A DNA stretch of 64,000 bases, from positions 1 to 64,000 of the forward strand of contig JAMQCK010000039.1 of the NCBI GenBank assembly GCA_024196135.1, given 5' to 3'. A model generated the notes under the pieces. That model had not been told where the DNA came from and did not search any database. It saw only the letters and a program-made list of their open reading frames with translations. Below are positions 46,355-58,164 of this stretch, piece by piece; the stretch's first letter is position 1, and each line of letters opens with the position of its first letter. The translations under genes were made by a program, and so were the position numbers. Origin of the DNA: Pleurotus ostreatus/Saccharomyces cerevisiae fusant (Eukaryota; Opisthokonta).

Positions 46355-46994
46355 TGCGAGTGTTGAGAGAGGGGGTACGTTTGAGGGGTATGGGTAGGAT
46401 TCCCAACGCGCGGCAAGCGCAGAGGTTTGTTGTGTGAAGGTAAACTTGTACGCGGATTAACGCGCGCGCCGACGAGCTACGCGGCCTGTTGAAGCGCGCT
46501 GCGCGGTCTATATGAGAGGATAAATGAACTTGGAGGATTTAGAGAGAGGATATATGTGCGAGAGCGCAGAGCTGACAAGCAGCGCGCGGTAGGAGGACAA
46601 GGTACAATCTGTTTGCACGTGTTTGCGAAACGAACTTCACTTGCGATGTCCTGCTAATCACGAAGTAACACACTCATAATTCAAGACCTTGCAGGGATTC
46701 ATGACACTTTGCTTTCTTTTCCCCTCGCAACTACCACCATACATTCACGCGACTCCCGCAAGGCAAGTCACGGCGCTTACGCGCTCATAATGCGGGTGCT
46801 TGCCACGCTAGCACGGAAAGTGCACAATGCAGACGCACTGGCGTCTTTCAGACCAGTCTCCGCCTTTCATGGCGTTGACAGACGTATACAGCGGGTTCAG
46901 ACATGTTGCCATGGACACCAGTCGCCTGACCAGCGGTCACCTGAGCTTGCGCTGAGAAGATAGTAGAAAATCCATTGCTCTACAGACTGTCGAT
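46355..46994. other. intergenic: kinesin promoter and complex I subunit 3' flank
   Basis: The 640-bp stretch separates the kinesin start from the 3' end of the 24-kDa subunit gene. An 84-codon open frame at 46709-46963 has no recognisable feature. Nothing else is seen. Confidence 0.55.
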
Positions 46995-48042
46995 CTACTG
47001 GAACTCCGGTGTGCAGAATTCGCCAGGACCGTACGGCTGCAAGACGGTTAGATGAATCCTTCAAAAAAGGGGTACAATTCACACACCTTCGACGTCAAAG
47101 CAGTCAAGCCCGCGCTGTTCTCGCTCGTCTGCCTGTTGCTTTGCGGACCAGCCTTGGGCTTCTCGCCCTTGCTGAACGCAGCGAGAATCCGCTTCGTCGA
47201 CTCGGGGGTGAGGTCCTCCTGTACACAGACGTCAGCGGCAGTCATGAGAGTAATGCTAGCCAAACGCACATAGAAATCATCCCCAACGACCATCATCGGC
47301 GCATTACTGCACGCGCCCTGGCACTCGACCTCCACCACCGTAAACTTCCCGTCCTTCGACGTCCCTCCAGGCTTCACATTCAGCTCATTGCACACCGTGT
47401 TCAGGATATCCGTCGACCCGCGCAGCATACACGGCGTCGTCGTGCACACCTGCACGAAGTGCTCGCCGATCGGCTCCCTGCATTATCTCACTTAGCCTCC
47501 CCTACCTCACCCCACCACTTGCCCAAACGCACCGGTTGAACATAGTATAGAACGTCGCCACCTCGTACACACGCATGGGCGGCATCCCCAGCAAGCGCGC
47601 GACGTAGTTCATCACGCTAATGCTCGTCCAGCCCTTGTTCTGGCGCTGCCCGAGGTCCAAGAGGGGGATGACAGCCGCCTTCTTGTACTGCGGCGGGTAC
47701 CGCGCGATAATCTCCTCCGCGCGCTTCAGGTTCTCCGCGTTGAACTCGAATGGGATCTGGGGAGGGGTACGCCGATCGGTTAGCTGTGTCTCCCTCGCTC
47801 GCTGGAATGCCCGAAGCGCACCTTGGGGTTGTTGTACGGCGTGTCCCGGTGCTGCACAGCATCTCATGAGCAAACACATTCCTGTCTCACAAGCATGGCA
47901 GACGTACGACAAACAGCGCGTCCGACCGGCGGCATGCGGAAGCGCTGAGCGCGCGCTTGCCCGCCGAGGCGGCCTTCGCACCTGCAGTGGCGTTCTGCAG
48001 CACGCGCTTCGACGCGGCGCGGGCAGCAAGTCGGGGGAGCAT
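46995..48042 (-). CDS. NADH:ubiquinone oxidoreductase 24-kDa subunit (NDUFV2/NuoE), 256 aa
   Basis: There are six exons, 48042-47908, 47851-47822 (30 nt), 47756-47533, 47477-47270, 47218-47087 and 47036-46995 (771 nt). The mitochondrial presequence is basic ([13 protein letters not shown]...). Then [35 protein letters not shown], and the four cysteines of the N1a 2Fe-2S cluster: CTTTPC and [10 protein letters not shown]. The end [13 protein letters not shown] is typical for fungi. It forms the NADH-oxidising N module of complex I with the 51-kDa subunit. A GAAGTCGAACTTCGTCAC string at 48187-48204 lies about 145 bp upstream. Confidence 0.96.
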
Positions 48043-48657
48043 CCTCGCGGTCGCGGTCGGTGATGAGCAAATGCACTGATTCTGACGACGAAGGCGGAAC
48101 GGGCGGGGCGAGCGCAACGTGGGAATGCTGATTGGCCCGGCATCAGCCGGGCAAGTGGGCTCGGCAGTGGCCGACCAACCGCGTGGGAAGTCGAACTTCG
48201 TCACACCGACTCATGCTTGTCTCTGACACCCATATCCACAGTCATCGACAAAGATGACCAGTGTCGATTCACAATCCGCGACGGCCTCCACGCTCTTGTC
48301 TGCGGTCACCTGCTTCTCGGACCAGCTAAAAACGTCCCAAGCGAGGTAGGAAACCCTTCCTTCGAGCGCCCGCCAAGTATTTCCTGTCGGGACCGTCAAT
48401 ACCGCGCAGTATCCTTCGTCGGTACCGCGAAGGGGAGCGACTCATTTTTTGTGCTGAAGCACCTCCCTTTCCATCTCCGAAACGGAAATGCGGATAGCTG
48501 CCGCGTTAGTGTGTCTGACGCCAACGAGAGGTCTCTGCGCGAGCTTGCTTAGCAGTAGGATGGACGTATAAGAACCATGGAAAGGTCTGAGTGAACCACT
48601 ACACATCTCTTCCTTCCCACCTCCACTCCGCACCCTACAATTCTTCTCCCTCTGATT
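48043..48657. other. intergenic: divergent promoters of complex I subunit and NAD(P)-binding gene 1
   Basis: It holds the GAAGTCGAACTTCG motif (48187-48200) and a TATAAG box at 48567-48572, 86 bp before ATG 48658. No gene lies between. Confidence 0.55.
48567..48572 (+). promoter_or_regulatory. TATA box of NAD(P)-binding gene 1
   Basis: TATAAG lies 86 bp upstream of the start codon at 48658. The spacing is typical of fungal core promoters with short leaders. Confidence 0.5.
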
Positions 48658-49655
48658 ATGTCCAAGAACATCGTCATCGTCGGTGGACACGGCCAGGTCA
48701 GATCATCTCTCCCTCGACCAGTCATACTTCCCAATCCTCACCACTACCCTCACAGGTCGCCCTCCGCCTCACCCGTCTCCTCACCCCCAAGCACGCTGTC
48801 ACTTCCATCATCCGCGACCCCGCCCATGCTGCCGACATCACCGCCGCCTCAGCCACGCCCCTCGTCCTATCCATCGAGGACTCCACCCCCGCCGACTTTG
48901 CCAAGGTCTTCACGGGTAAAGACGTCGTGTACTACACCGCCGGCTCAGGTGGCAAGGGCGGCGAGGCGCGGCACAAATCTGTCGACCACGAGGGTGCGGT
49001 GAAGGTCTTCGACGCCATCGAGGCCGTCGGGGGCACCAAACCGCGCCTCATCCTGATTTCCTCGGTTGACGTGCGCGACACGACAAAGCCTCCCCCGGCT
49101 CAATACGTGCGTTTCCCAGTACCGTCCCAAACGCGAACTCACTTGAGCTCACCCGCCGGTTCGTCACCAGAACGACGAGGACATCGCCATGTCGAAGAGT
49201 CTATACGAGCAGATTCCGAAGTACATGGCCGCGAAGTACGCTGCCGATAAGGACCTCTCGCAGCGCACCGCATTCAAGTGGACCGTCGTCCGTCCGGGGT
49301 GGTTGTCCGACGCGCCCGGCACGGGAAAGATTACGGCTGGACGCACGCATATCACAGCATCCATCCCGGTAAGTGTCTTTCCTCGACAAAATTCTTTGCT
49401 TCTCCTCGACCATTTCCCTTCCTGCTGCCTTCATGTAGCTCTTGATGTGTGAAGTTCAACTCGGATTTCTTTGACCCGAACATATCTGTTGACCAAATTT
49501 TGCAGCGCGACGACGTTGCAAAGGTCCTTGCCACGCTGCTCGACCGCGAGGACGCTGCATCGCTCGCTATCGATATCGTTACTGGCGACTCGCCGGTTGA
49601 AGACGCGCTGGACTCCGTTATCAAGAACAGGGTGAACGCGTACACTGACCTGTGA
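48658..49655 (+). CDS. atypical SDR, NAD(P)-binding protein (tandem copy 1), 245 aa
   Basis: There are four exons, 48658-48696 (39 nt), 48756-49106 (351 nt), 49171-49368 (198 nt) and 49506-49655 (150 nt). MSKNIVIVGGHGQVALRLTR is the Rossmann GxxGxxG loop, followed by TSIIRDPAH, a tail of SDR-a5 features (VVYYTAGSGGKGG, LILISSVDVRD) and FKWTVVRPGWLSD. This is the family of NAD(P)H-binding proteins near yeast YMR090W, often stress- or redox-related. Exon 1 ends within the nucleotide loop. It is a tandem duplicate of the next gene, with the first three exon lengths identical. Confidence 0.9.
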
Positions 49656-49956
49656 TTCGGTCGATGCTCGATGCTGTCTGAGATCGTTACAGTCTCTCAT
49701 GTATATCTGAGCATTACGAGCCACAAATTGATGTTCTTGGTGGCAGTCAGAGCAAGCAAGGTGCAATTACTTTGAGAGTTGAGGGCGGCAATGCGGTCGA
49801 CCTCGGCGGCATCTGCCGAATGCGTGGGATATTGCGAAGTTGAACTTTGCGTGACGCAACCGCATCTTGAAAGCAACTCTCGTGTACGGTCGTCTCCGTG
49901 CATACGTCGACTGACCGTTCTTCAACCTGCATCCTACATTTAGCCTACTTCGTGCC
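49656..49956. promoter_or_regulatory. intergenic promoter of NAD(P)-binding gene 2
   Basis: GCGAAGTTGAACTTTGC at 49834-49850 is followed directly by GTGACGC. The same 17-mer is found upstream of Cgi121 (21774-21790). No TATA box comparable to that of copy 1 is evident, so the two duplicates may be regulated differently. Confidence 0.55.
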
Positions 49957-51081
49957 ATGTCGAAGAAGGTCGTCATCGTCGGCGGGCACGGGAATGTTAG
50001 TCTTGCCCAAATATTCTTCAGCTCTAAGCACCTTACTCATCCCCGACCCCAGGTCTCCCTCCGCCTCACCCGCCTCCTCACACCCAAGCATACAGTGACC
50101 TCCATCATCCGCGACCCCGCACATGCCTCCGAGATCACTGCCGCATCAGCATCTCCTCTCGTCCTCTCCATCGAAGAGTCCACCCCCGCGGACTTCGCCA
50201 AGGTTTTCACCGGGCAGGACGTGGTGTACTGGTCCGCCGGCGCCGGAGGCAAGGGCGGCGAGGAGCGTACTAAGGCCGTTGACTATGAGGGCGCGGTGAA
50301 AGTGTTCGACGCCATTGAGGCAGTTGAGGGCCCCAAGCCGCGCCTCATCCTGGTCTCTGCGGTCGATGTGCGCGACCCAACGAAGCCGCCGCCGCCCCAC
50401 TATGTGCGTGCCACTTTCATTTCCTTCTACTTCTTGTCTACTACTTCCGCCACCCTCCCTTGACCGACGAGGTCACCTCGACCTCGACCTTCGTAAGTCC
50501 ATCCATGCTCACATCACCCCCACCCAGAACGATGCCGACATCGCCATGTCCGAGCGCATGCGGAAGGCCATCCCCGCCTACATGCACTGGAAGTACGAAG
50601 CGGACAAGAACCTCGCGCAGCGCACCGCGTTTAAGTGGACCATCCTGCGCCCCGGAGGGCTCACCAACGAGCCCGGGACAGGGAAGGCGGCGGTCGGACG
50701 CACGCATATCACGACGCCTATTTCGGTGAGTAAGAGTCAATGCTCGGTAATATCAGATCTCTGGGGTCAGAAGGTGGACTGCAGAGCTCGGCAGCCTTCT
50801 CGCCCTGCACCGGCAACCTTCTTGCCCCATAGCCGGCCCCTCCGCGTGCCCGTCCACCGATGCTGACGCGAGCCTGCTTCCTTTCTGACTGACTCCTACC
50901 TTCGACTTGACTCATTGCTGACACTACCCTCCAGCGCGATGACGTCGCCAAAGCCCTCGCCCTCCTCCTCGACCGCGAGGACGCGGCGACCCTCGCTATC
51001 GACATCGTCGGCGGCGACTCGCCCCTCGAAGAGGCTCTCGACGCCGCGATCAAGAAGGGAGAGACCGACTTCTTGTACTGA
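49957..51081 (+). CDS. atypical SDR, NAD(P)-binding protein (tandem copy 2), 244 aa
   Basis: There are four exons, 49957-49995, 50053-50403, 50528-50725 and 50935-51081 (735 nt). The protein starts MSKKVVIVGGHGNVSLRLTR and stays colinear with copy 1 throughout (for example TPADFAKVFTGQDVVYWSAG versus TPADFAKVFTGKDVVYYTAG). The last intron is longer (209 nt) than in copy 1 (137 nt). Divergence is concentrated in the 200-250 region (YMHWKYEADKNLAQRTAF) and the C-terminus. Subfunctionalisation after tandem duplication is likely; the substrate is unknown. Confidence 0.9.
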
Positions 51082-51309
51082 CTGCGTCGAGAGAAGAGGC
51101 AGCAGAAGTAGTGAAGCTTGAAGGTCAACTGTAACCTGTACAATTGCCGTCCAATGTATAATGAGCACCAAGAAAGTCAAGCTCGTGTATCGTATTGCAG
51201 GTCCCATAGCCCAATGCAAGGGGAACTCTACCCAAGAATTAGTTAAAATTAGTAGGGTATATCTATCTCGACCCAATCGCCAAGTCAGGTCCTTGAATTT
51301 CAAGCGTCT

Positions 51310-52866
51310 CTACGCCTCAAACTTCACCCTCGCCTCCTCAAACGTCTGCTCTAACCTCCTCATGAACTCCTCCACATCCTTCTCATGCTCCTCCCACCCC
51401 TGTACCTCCGACACGCCCACGAGCTCCGCGCCCCAGCGGTCGGTGTGCGCGTGGAAGACGTGCGGGTGGTAAGTCAGTGTTGAGGAGTCGTCTTTTGCCG
51501 CACTCTTGGCGGCGCCGTTGCCATTCGCAGCGCCGTTAGTGTAACCGTTTGCAGCGCCATTGGAATTTCCATTGGCGGTGGCCTTCGACGCCGGATTCCA
51601 CGTCGTCAACCACGCCAACGATACCAGCGCGAGGTGCACATTCGCGATTGCCGCGCGGTAGGCGGTGATGGTGTGTACTGGGGAGCCGAAGAAGCGGGCC
51701 TGTGGGCGAGGTCAGTCACTTCAATAGTGGGCGAGAATGCTTCGAGGGTCGGTTGCGCAGGGGGCTTGAAGGAGCGAAAGGGACATTATCCACTCACCAC
51801 ATAGTACAACCAATACTGGAACGTCTCCAGCACCACGTTCGTCAGCACCGCTGCCACCTTTGTATAGCAGACCCCCGGGTCCGACACTAGGTGGCGCGTC
51901 CTCTTTGCGTGGGATGCGTCAAGAGCTCTTCTATCCAACGCTCCTGCGATGAGCTGGATTTGATACTTCGCACTCCCATACGAGCGGTCTGTCTTCGTTA
52001 ATTGCCAGTCGTCCAGGTCGAAGAGTTTAGGGTCTCCCTCGCCCGACGAGGTCCAGATCACGCGGCCGTCGTCGGGGTAAAGGGGGGATGAGAGGAGAGG
52101 CTCGAGGAGGCGAGCCTATGGGGGCAAGGGGTTAGAAAGGCTCGAGGTCAAACAAACAGAATATATGAAGTGCGCACCAGCACATAATGCCCAAAGACAT
52201 TGAATTGCCAGACCCAGCCAAGGCCGTCCGCGCTCGTTTCGCCGACATTCTCCACGTTGAAGTCAGGGTGCGTGACAAGGTCGAGCAAGCCGCGGGTGAA
52301 GAGCTGCTTCACGACCCTCAAATAGTCGATGCGCACGAAGCTCGCGCCACCCGCGTTGAAGATGAGGTGCGAGATGTATGGGTATCTAAACGCGTTTGGA
52401 ATGAGCACAACGCGTCACTAGACATGATCAAATCGCATACCTCTCCTTCAGATTGCGCGCCACCGCGAACACACTCGCCAAACTCCCCAGATCCAGATCC
52501 ACAATATCCACCTTCAGCTCCTCCCTAAACTTCTTCGCCCGCTCCGTAGGATTCCTCTCTACCAACTCATCCAAGGTCTTCAATAGATCCTCCCTCGCAG
52601 CTTCTGCGTTCTTTCTCCTCCGGCATGCCATGATCAATGTGAGGCCGTCATATGGAGGAGCAGGCGCGTCGATCACGCTGTATGTGGGATTATCCGACCT
52701 AGGGTGTGCGTCGGAGGGGTTGTCCTCAAGGAGCTGCGCAATGAGGCGCTGACATGTCGCGAAACCGACGCCTCTGGGTCGTTAAGTACATTGCAAGGAG
52801 TGGGGGAAGTAGAACGCACCCATTCGCGCCGGTCACTAGTACTACTGGTCGGAATTTGTCTGTCAT
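51310..52866 (-). CDS. ERG27: 3-keto-steroid reductase Erg27, 431 aa
   Basis: There are five exons, 52866-52820, 52773-52441, 52385-52178, 52115-51798 and 51699-51310 (1296 nt). The SDR loop TGANGGVGFATCQRL is split by intron 1. LIFNAGGASF, WTSSGE (catalytic Ser) and YGSAKYQ (YxxxK) follow, and the family-specific DPGVCYTKVA ends the core. Erg27 reduces the C3 ketone after C4 demethylation in ergosterol synthesis, with Erg25/26/28 on ER and lipid droplets. The protein is longer than usual (about 350 aa) because of a low-complexity Asn/Gly/Ala block (ATANGNSNGAANG...) before the C-terminal helix. A reverse-strand GCGAAGTTGAACTT lies about 180 bp upstream. Confidence 0.94.
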
Positions 52867-53642
52867 TATTGAGGTAAAGGAAAGCAAGGAGTATACAGGC
52901 GTCGTGAAGTTGGGCTTTGAGAGGGGAACTTTGCGTCAGACGTCGCTCACCCGTCAGTTGGAGTTCAATGAGCAGACTCGCGCGATGCTCGTGATCGCAC
53001 CACTATTGAGCACCGGACCGACCATCCGAGCCACGTTTTCGAGTCCGAAGTTCAACTTCGCGCTTTGTCTTTGACTTTCACCATGATCCCTTCGAACATG
53101 AGCAAATCAGAAATACATTTGAAAGTATCCGAGGCGGCACCATCTAGGTTCAGTAAAACCCGAGAGCGGACGCTTCACGGCTCGTCTGACAGAAATTCAG
53201 CCGCGTCCGGAAGGTTTCCCTCGTTTCGAACATCCCTTCATTGTCCCAAAGCCCAGACGTAACGCGTCCAGGTAGACATCCCCACATGCCCTCCACTGGT
53301 CATCGCTCGCCTCGAGCACGGGCACCCTCCCTTCCTTCGACCTTCCAAGCAGCAAGTTCTTGCGTCCGCAGGGCCCAGGCACCATAACTCTCTCCCGGCC
53401 AAGCCGCCATTCATTCCCATTCGTCGTTCCCCCGACGACCGCTGATCGAACGCACCCTGGCGTCATGTCTCCTTCGCCTCGACTGGCGCCCGCTCGGTGT
53501 CGGGGCGGAGACGCGGTTCGACTTGGGATTGCGCGCCGGCGCTTATAAGACGACGGGCAGTTCCCCCGAGAAGGCTGTTCGCGTTTCCTTCTTCCCATTT
53601 TAACGTGATTTTTCACCTTCACTCTTGACTCTTGACGTGACG
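52867..53642. promoter_or_regulatory. divergent promoter Erg27 / GH76 mannanase
   Basis: GCGAAGTTGAACTT lies on the minus strand at 53048-53061 (CGAAGTTCAACTTCG is a quasi-palindrome). A TATAAG box at 53544-53549 is 99 bp before the GH76 start. The middle (53100-53500) shows no gene. Confidence 0.55.
53544..53549 (+). promoter_or_regulatory. TATA box of GH76 gene
   Basis: TATAAG lies 99 bp upstream of ATG 53643, followed by a pyrimidine-rich leader (53570-53600). Confidence 0.6.
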
Positions 53643-55529
53643 ATGCTCGGACTCGCTAGCTTGTCGCTCCTATCGCTCTGTGGCCTCACGGTGGCGCAGG
53701 ATCTCGGGGTGCCGCTAAACTGGAGGGTACGCACTGCATCTGATCAAAGCACCGTGGTACTAACGCATACGCACCTACCCTCAGAAATTCTCCAACGACC
53801 GCCCCGACTCCGAGATCATCTCCATCTCTGAGGCTGCCATCGACGCCATCCTTCCCAAGCTGAAGGCTGACATCGGCGAGTTCGATGGCATCGGCTACTG
53901 GCAGTCTGGCAATGTCTGGTGCGAACACTTCGCCCTTCACACATGCAACACTACTCACCAGTTGAATCATAGGGCCTCCATGGCGAACGAGGACTACCGC
54001 GCCGGCACGAGCAAGTACCGCGACCAGGTCGTCAGCCAACTGAAGAACGTGTTCAACCTGCGCGCCAACTACGATCAGTGGGGTGTAAGTGCCCAATCGC
54101 TTCTCCGTTCCATTGGTGCAACCCCAGCTCATCACTTGCTCGCCAGTTCAACGACGACGCCACCTGGTGGGCGACCGCCGCCTACTACGCCTACCGCGCC
54201 TACGGTGACCAGGATCTCCTCAACAACGCCATCACGACGTGGAACCATCTGAGCACCTTGTATGTTCCCCTCTCATCTCACACAAGTATCTTATTCACCC
54301 ACGTCAACCAGCGTCGTCACCAACGATGCAGCCAACGCCGGCAGCCTCCCGACGAAGAACTTCGGCTTCCAGGGAAGCTGTGACGGCAGTACGTCTTTCT
54401 TTCCTCACTTGCCGCAACCTCTGATACTCACCCATGTCACAGAGACCATGGCTGGCGGTGTCTTCTGGGTTCGCTCGCTCTACTTAGACCCCTATGAACC
54501 TTTACTGACTTGCACCCTCAGAAAACTGACCCCGCGGACAACGCCATCAACAGCATCACGACCACGTACGCTCATTCTGCCTCACTTAGTCCCCTCCCCT
54601 TGCCCCGTTGCACGTATCCTCTCGAATAGCCAAGCTCACCAAAACCTCCAGCCTCTACATGACCCTCTCCGCCTACCTCGGCGAGGCCACGGGCGACTCC
54701 AAGTACATCTCCGCTGCCATGCTTAGCGCGAACTGGGTCCGGGACCTCAACATGAAAAACAACCTCGTTCTGGACACGATCCACGCGAACGACTGTTCCA
54801 GGTCGCCGGATAACTGGTGAGTCTACGGTTGATACGATGATTTCGTCCTGTCGACTGTTTGGCGGGAAATGTATAGCGAACTCACCACCTTTTTTCAAAG
54901 GCTCTTCACCTACAACTCCGGCAAATTCCTCGAAGGTCTCGAGATCCTCGTGGACCTCACCGACGACGAAGGCTACCGCTCGCTCGCCGCCAACGTCGCC
55001 AACTCCGCCATGAAGACCGGTGCTTGGAACCGTGCGTAACTCTCAATCTCCACTACTCACCTTTCACCCCACCTGGTCCACTCCTCTCCCCCAGTCTCTG
55101 CCTGCCGCACACGTCATCTTGGATTATGATGCCGACGCTACCTGCAGGCGACGACGGTGTCATCACCGAGGGCGCCTCCCCGAACGAGAACAACGACAAC
55201 GTCGGCTTCAAGTCCATCCTCATCCGCGCGCTCGACGAGACGTACAACCGCCGGAAGGGCGACAACGAGGCGCTCCGCATCCTCATCCACTCGTACGTTT
55301 GTGTGCAGGTGAGTATCGTGATCTTTCCATTCCCCTTTCCATACTCTTCCTTCCCATTGCTGTGTAGGACGAAGTGCTGACTTTCTTGCCCCAGATGAAC
55401 GCCCTCCTCGACCTCGCTGCCGACGGCAACAACTACTCGAGCGCGTGGGCCGGCCCGGCCCAGGGCTTCACGACGTGGGGGCAGATGGCCGCGCTCGACG
55501 TGTTTGTCGCGGCGATCAACGCTGCGTGA
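53643..55529 (+). CDS. secreted GH76 endo-alpha-1,6-mannanase-like protein, 393 aa
   Basis: The model has eleven exons: 53643-53726, 53785-53918, 53973-54084, 54147-54259, 54312-54388, 54443-54468 (26 nt), 54522-54565, 54652-54816, 54901-55031, 55148-55308 and 55395-55529 (1182 nt). There is a signal peptide, MLGLASLSLLSLCGLTVAQD. The core GH76 motif FNDDATWWATAAYYAYRAYG carries the catalytic Asp pair; CDGKTMAGGVFW, YNSGKFLEGLEIL and DGVITEGASPNEN follow. It cleaves alpha-1,6-mannan backbones of fungal cell walls or glycoproteins. There is no GPI-signal-like tail, so it should be soluble, unlike yeast Dfg5/Dcw1. The acceptor at 54652 is the only one of two nearby AGs that keeps frame. Confidence 0.93.
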
Positions 55530-56600
55530 AGTGGTGAAAGATGAAGCTCTCGAGTCGTACCGACGCTCTTAAGTCGTGTAGCGACGCCGAAATTACGCAC
55601 AGGCAGGAGAAGTCGAACGGGAATTGGGTCGTATTTAATGGTAATTATTATTGTTAGGTAATGGCATCGACTTTTGAACAACGTGTACCGTACTGCCGGC
55701 TATACGGGGTACAAGGAATTCTTGGCTCGACATCGGTACCTTCGTCGAAGACCCACATCCCACTGACCGCCACCCCCGCAACTTGACCGGAAGTCCTCCT
55801 AATGGTCGACGTTTACCAATTCGCATTGATTGGCATTCAGGAGGTTGCTGGTCGTTATATACATCATGCTTTTTCCGCGAGAGACAACGAGCTCAAGGCC
55901 ATGGCTTAGCTGCGCGCTCAAAAACCTGGAGGCGAGCACGGTGAAAAATTGTACAGTGGAAAAGTTGGACTTGAACGAGCCCCAACGAACACGGCCTCGG
56001 CAATTCCCGAGTCCGGCATGTCGCCATCATGATTCCGTTAGCACCTGCTTCGCGCACTCATCCGCTCGCCGCCAGTGCAATGAAGTGAGCTGAATACTGA
56101 TGCTTGTTCGTCCCAAAAGTACTCTGTCATCGCTGTCCGGGATGATAAGTCGGTAAATAAGCGACTGCACTGCGCGGCCGCTTTCTGGGCGCTTTCCAAA
56201 CTCCTTTTCTGCCGACTTTCCACTCGTCCCGACATGACAGCAATATCATAGTGGCGTCCAGGTGGCGTCGGTTTCACGGTAACCAAACCGCGAGACCCTA
56301 GCGATGCCCGTACGCCCTCGCTGACGCACACCGGCGATCCCCCTCCCCCAGTGTGATGTCTTGCCGTTCGGACGTCCGTCCAGCTTCGCCCGTTCCGCTG
56401 GGCCAGGAAGAATTACACACGGTGGTAATGGGGGTGACTTCTCCTGACACCGGGCGTTCTGCTCAGCGCAGGGTCAAGTGATATAAGGACGAGCCGCTTC
56501 GATACTCTAATTCCCCTCGCTCCCCACTTGGCGATACCCCTTCCCCGCATCTGACCACCCCGCCCCCCCCGTCTGCCCCTCCCGCACGGTCGTGTTGAGG
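55530..56600. other. 1.07-kb intergenic region before membrane-protein copy 1
   Basis: The first about 250 bp are the GH76 3' flank. The last about 400 bp resemble the region upstream of copy 2 (58470-59050), indicating that promoter and gene were duplicated together. A TATAAG box is at 56482-56487. No other gene is seen. Confidence 0.6.
56482..56487 (+). promoter_or_regulatory. TATA box of orphan membrane protein copy 1
   Basis: TATAAG at 119 bp upstream of ATG 56601. The downstream GCCGC, TTCCCCTCG and CATCTGACC blocks are shared with copy 2, whose element has drifted to GATAAAAG (58907-58914). Confidence 0.55.
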
Positions 56601-58164
56601 ATGGTAGGCCTCGGCCCAGCATTTGAGAGGCTGGTGGTCACCAAGACGGACCTGGTGATCGCGACCTTTGTGAGTAGTGCAACTCAGCGCTAATCGCTCA
56701 TCGTACTGACGACCACGCAGTTTTTCGGGTGGACGGTTCGTTGAGCGATCGTCAACAATATCACGGAAGCTCATTTTCCACTCAATCAGCTCGGCTATGG
56801 CTACTTTGTCGGTCTTCACTGTGTTCGGGAGGTGGTCAGGGCGAGGCGGCGACTGAACACCTATCTTTTCCTCATCTGGGGCGAACTTCTCGCGTGCGTA
56901 TTCGTACGCTCTCTGGTTTGCTTTCTGGCTGACCCACTACGCTCGCAGATGCTTGGTCTACAGCCTGATTATCTACCTTTATTTATACGAGATCATACAG
57001 CCGAGCTTCGCTTACTTCTTTGGCGCGATTGTGTACGTCGGTACCACCTTCCACCTGCGGCGTAGCTAACTCATATCTTTCAACAGCGTATGGACCTTCC
57101 AGGTTCAGCTACTCCTTCAGATTATCTGCAACCGTATCGGAATCTTGATGACCTCCCCTCGGCAGCGCGTAAGTGCTCTCTGAATTTAGGCAGTTTCTCA
57201 TGGGCGCTAAGCATACTATCAGATTTGCCTCAAGCTCGGCGTTGCTTTCCTGATCTTCTTGGTCAACGTCTCTGGTGTGTACTCAGCTCCTCTCAGCGTC
57301 ATATTCTCTAAATCTCTGCAGTCTTCGTTGTCTGGGTACCGGCCAAGATAGGCGCGTCCGAGGCCTTCGTCAGGACTAACAAGTGGTGGGATCGTGTAGA
57401 GGTATGTCGCCTGCTATCGCTATTGGGCATAATGTTGACGCATCCTATAATATTGCAGAAAGTCATTTACCTCACCATCGACATGTCGCTTAACTCGTAC
57501 TTCATCTTGACCGTTAAGCGGCGCCTGGTATCGTACGGGGTTCGTATCGTCCAGTTTAGAGCCTCGCTATGCCGCTGAACGTGCTCCTTGTAGCTCAAGA
57601 GATATGACGCTCTTGTGCGCTATAATGCGTACATTGCGGTCGTCTCCTGCGCCATGGACGTTTTCATCATCTGTGCGTACCTCTTTCTTTATTTGTAATC
57701 CTCTTACAGCCTATACTCGTTCCTCGTCACTCATTCTGACCGCATCCCCAGGCATGATGTCCCTCAAGAATGACTTTGTCTACAACCAGGTCCATCCCGT
57801 TGCCTACCTCGTCAAGCTCAACATCGAACTCGCCATGGCCGACCTCATCCGAAAGGTCGCCTCTTCCACCGGCCTACACGTCTACGACGAGGAGTCGAGC
57901 GCCTCCGGCGGCACCAGTGGTCCCCGCTCGGGTGGCGGCTACCGCACGCGCACCAACGGGCCCATGGAGGTGCATATTGGGACGGAGGTGATGACGACGC
58001 ACGACCAGGGCGTTCCGCTTGAGGAGCTCGACAGCAAGCGGGGTGGCGGGAAGATGACGAGTGCGTCTTTATTGGTTGCTTCTTGACCTTGTACTATGAG
58101 CTGATGATGTGTAGGTGGCACCGCCAGCGAAGTTTGGGAGGGTACCGATGTCGACAAGCGCTGA
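56601..58164 (+). CDS. orphan multi-pass membrane protein, tandem copy 1, 334 aa
   Basis: There are eleven exons: 56601-56669, 56721-56735 (15 nt), 56790-56893, 56949-57032, 57087-57168, 57223-57274, 57322-57401, 57459-57539, 57594-57672, 57752-58060 and 58115-58164 (1005 nt). It has six to seven hydrophobic segments, including TYLFLIWGELLACLVYSLII, VAFLIFLVNVSVFVVWV and MDVFIICMMSL. A cytosolic tail is rich in Ser/Gly/Arg (SGGTSGPRSGGGYRTRTNG) and ends LEELDSKRGGG...VDKR. It resembles the orphan seven-helix proteins common in agaricomycetes; I cannot name a function. It is not an STE3 pheromone receptor by any motif I can see. Copy 2 at 59053 has the same exon scheme. Confidence 0.85.

Noticed and set aside
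46709..46963. 84-codon gene between kinesin and the complex I subunit
   Set aside because: Composition and lack of domain or neighbour context suggest chance.
54628..54651. Alternative acceptor 22 nt upstream in the GH76 gene
   Set aside because: It shifts the frame away from the conserved LYMTLSAYL block; only the acceptor before 54652 fits.
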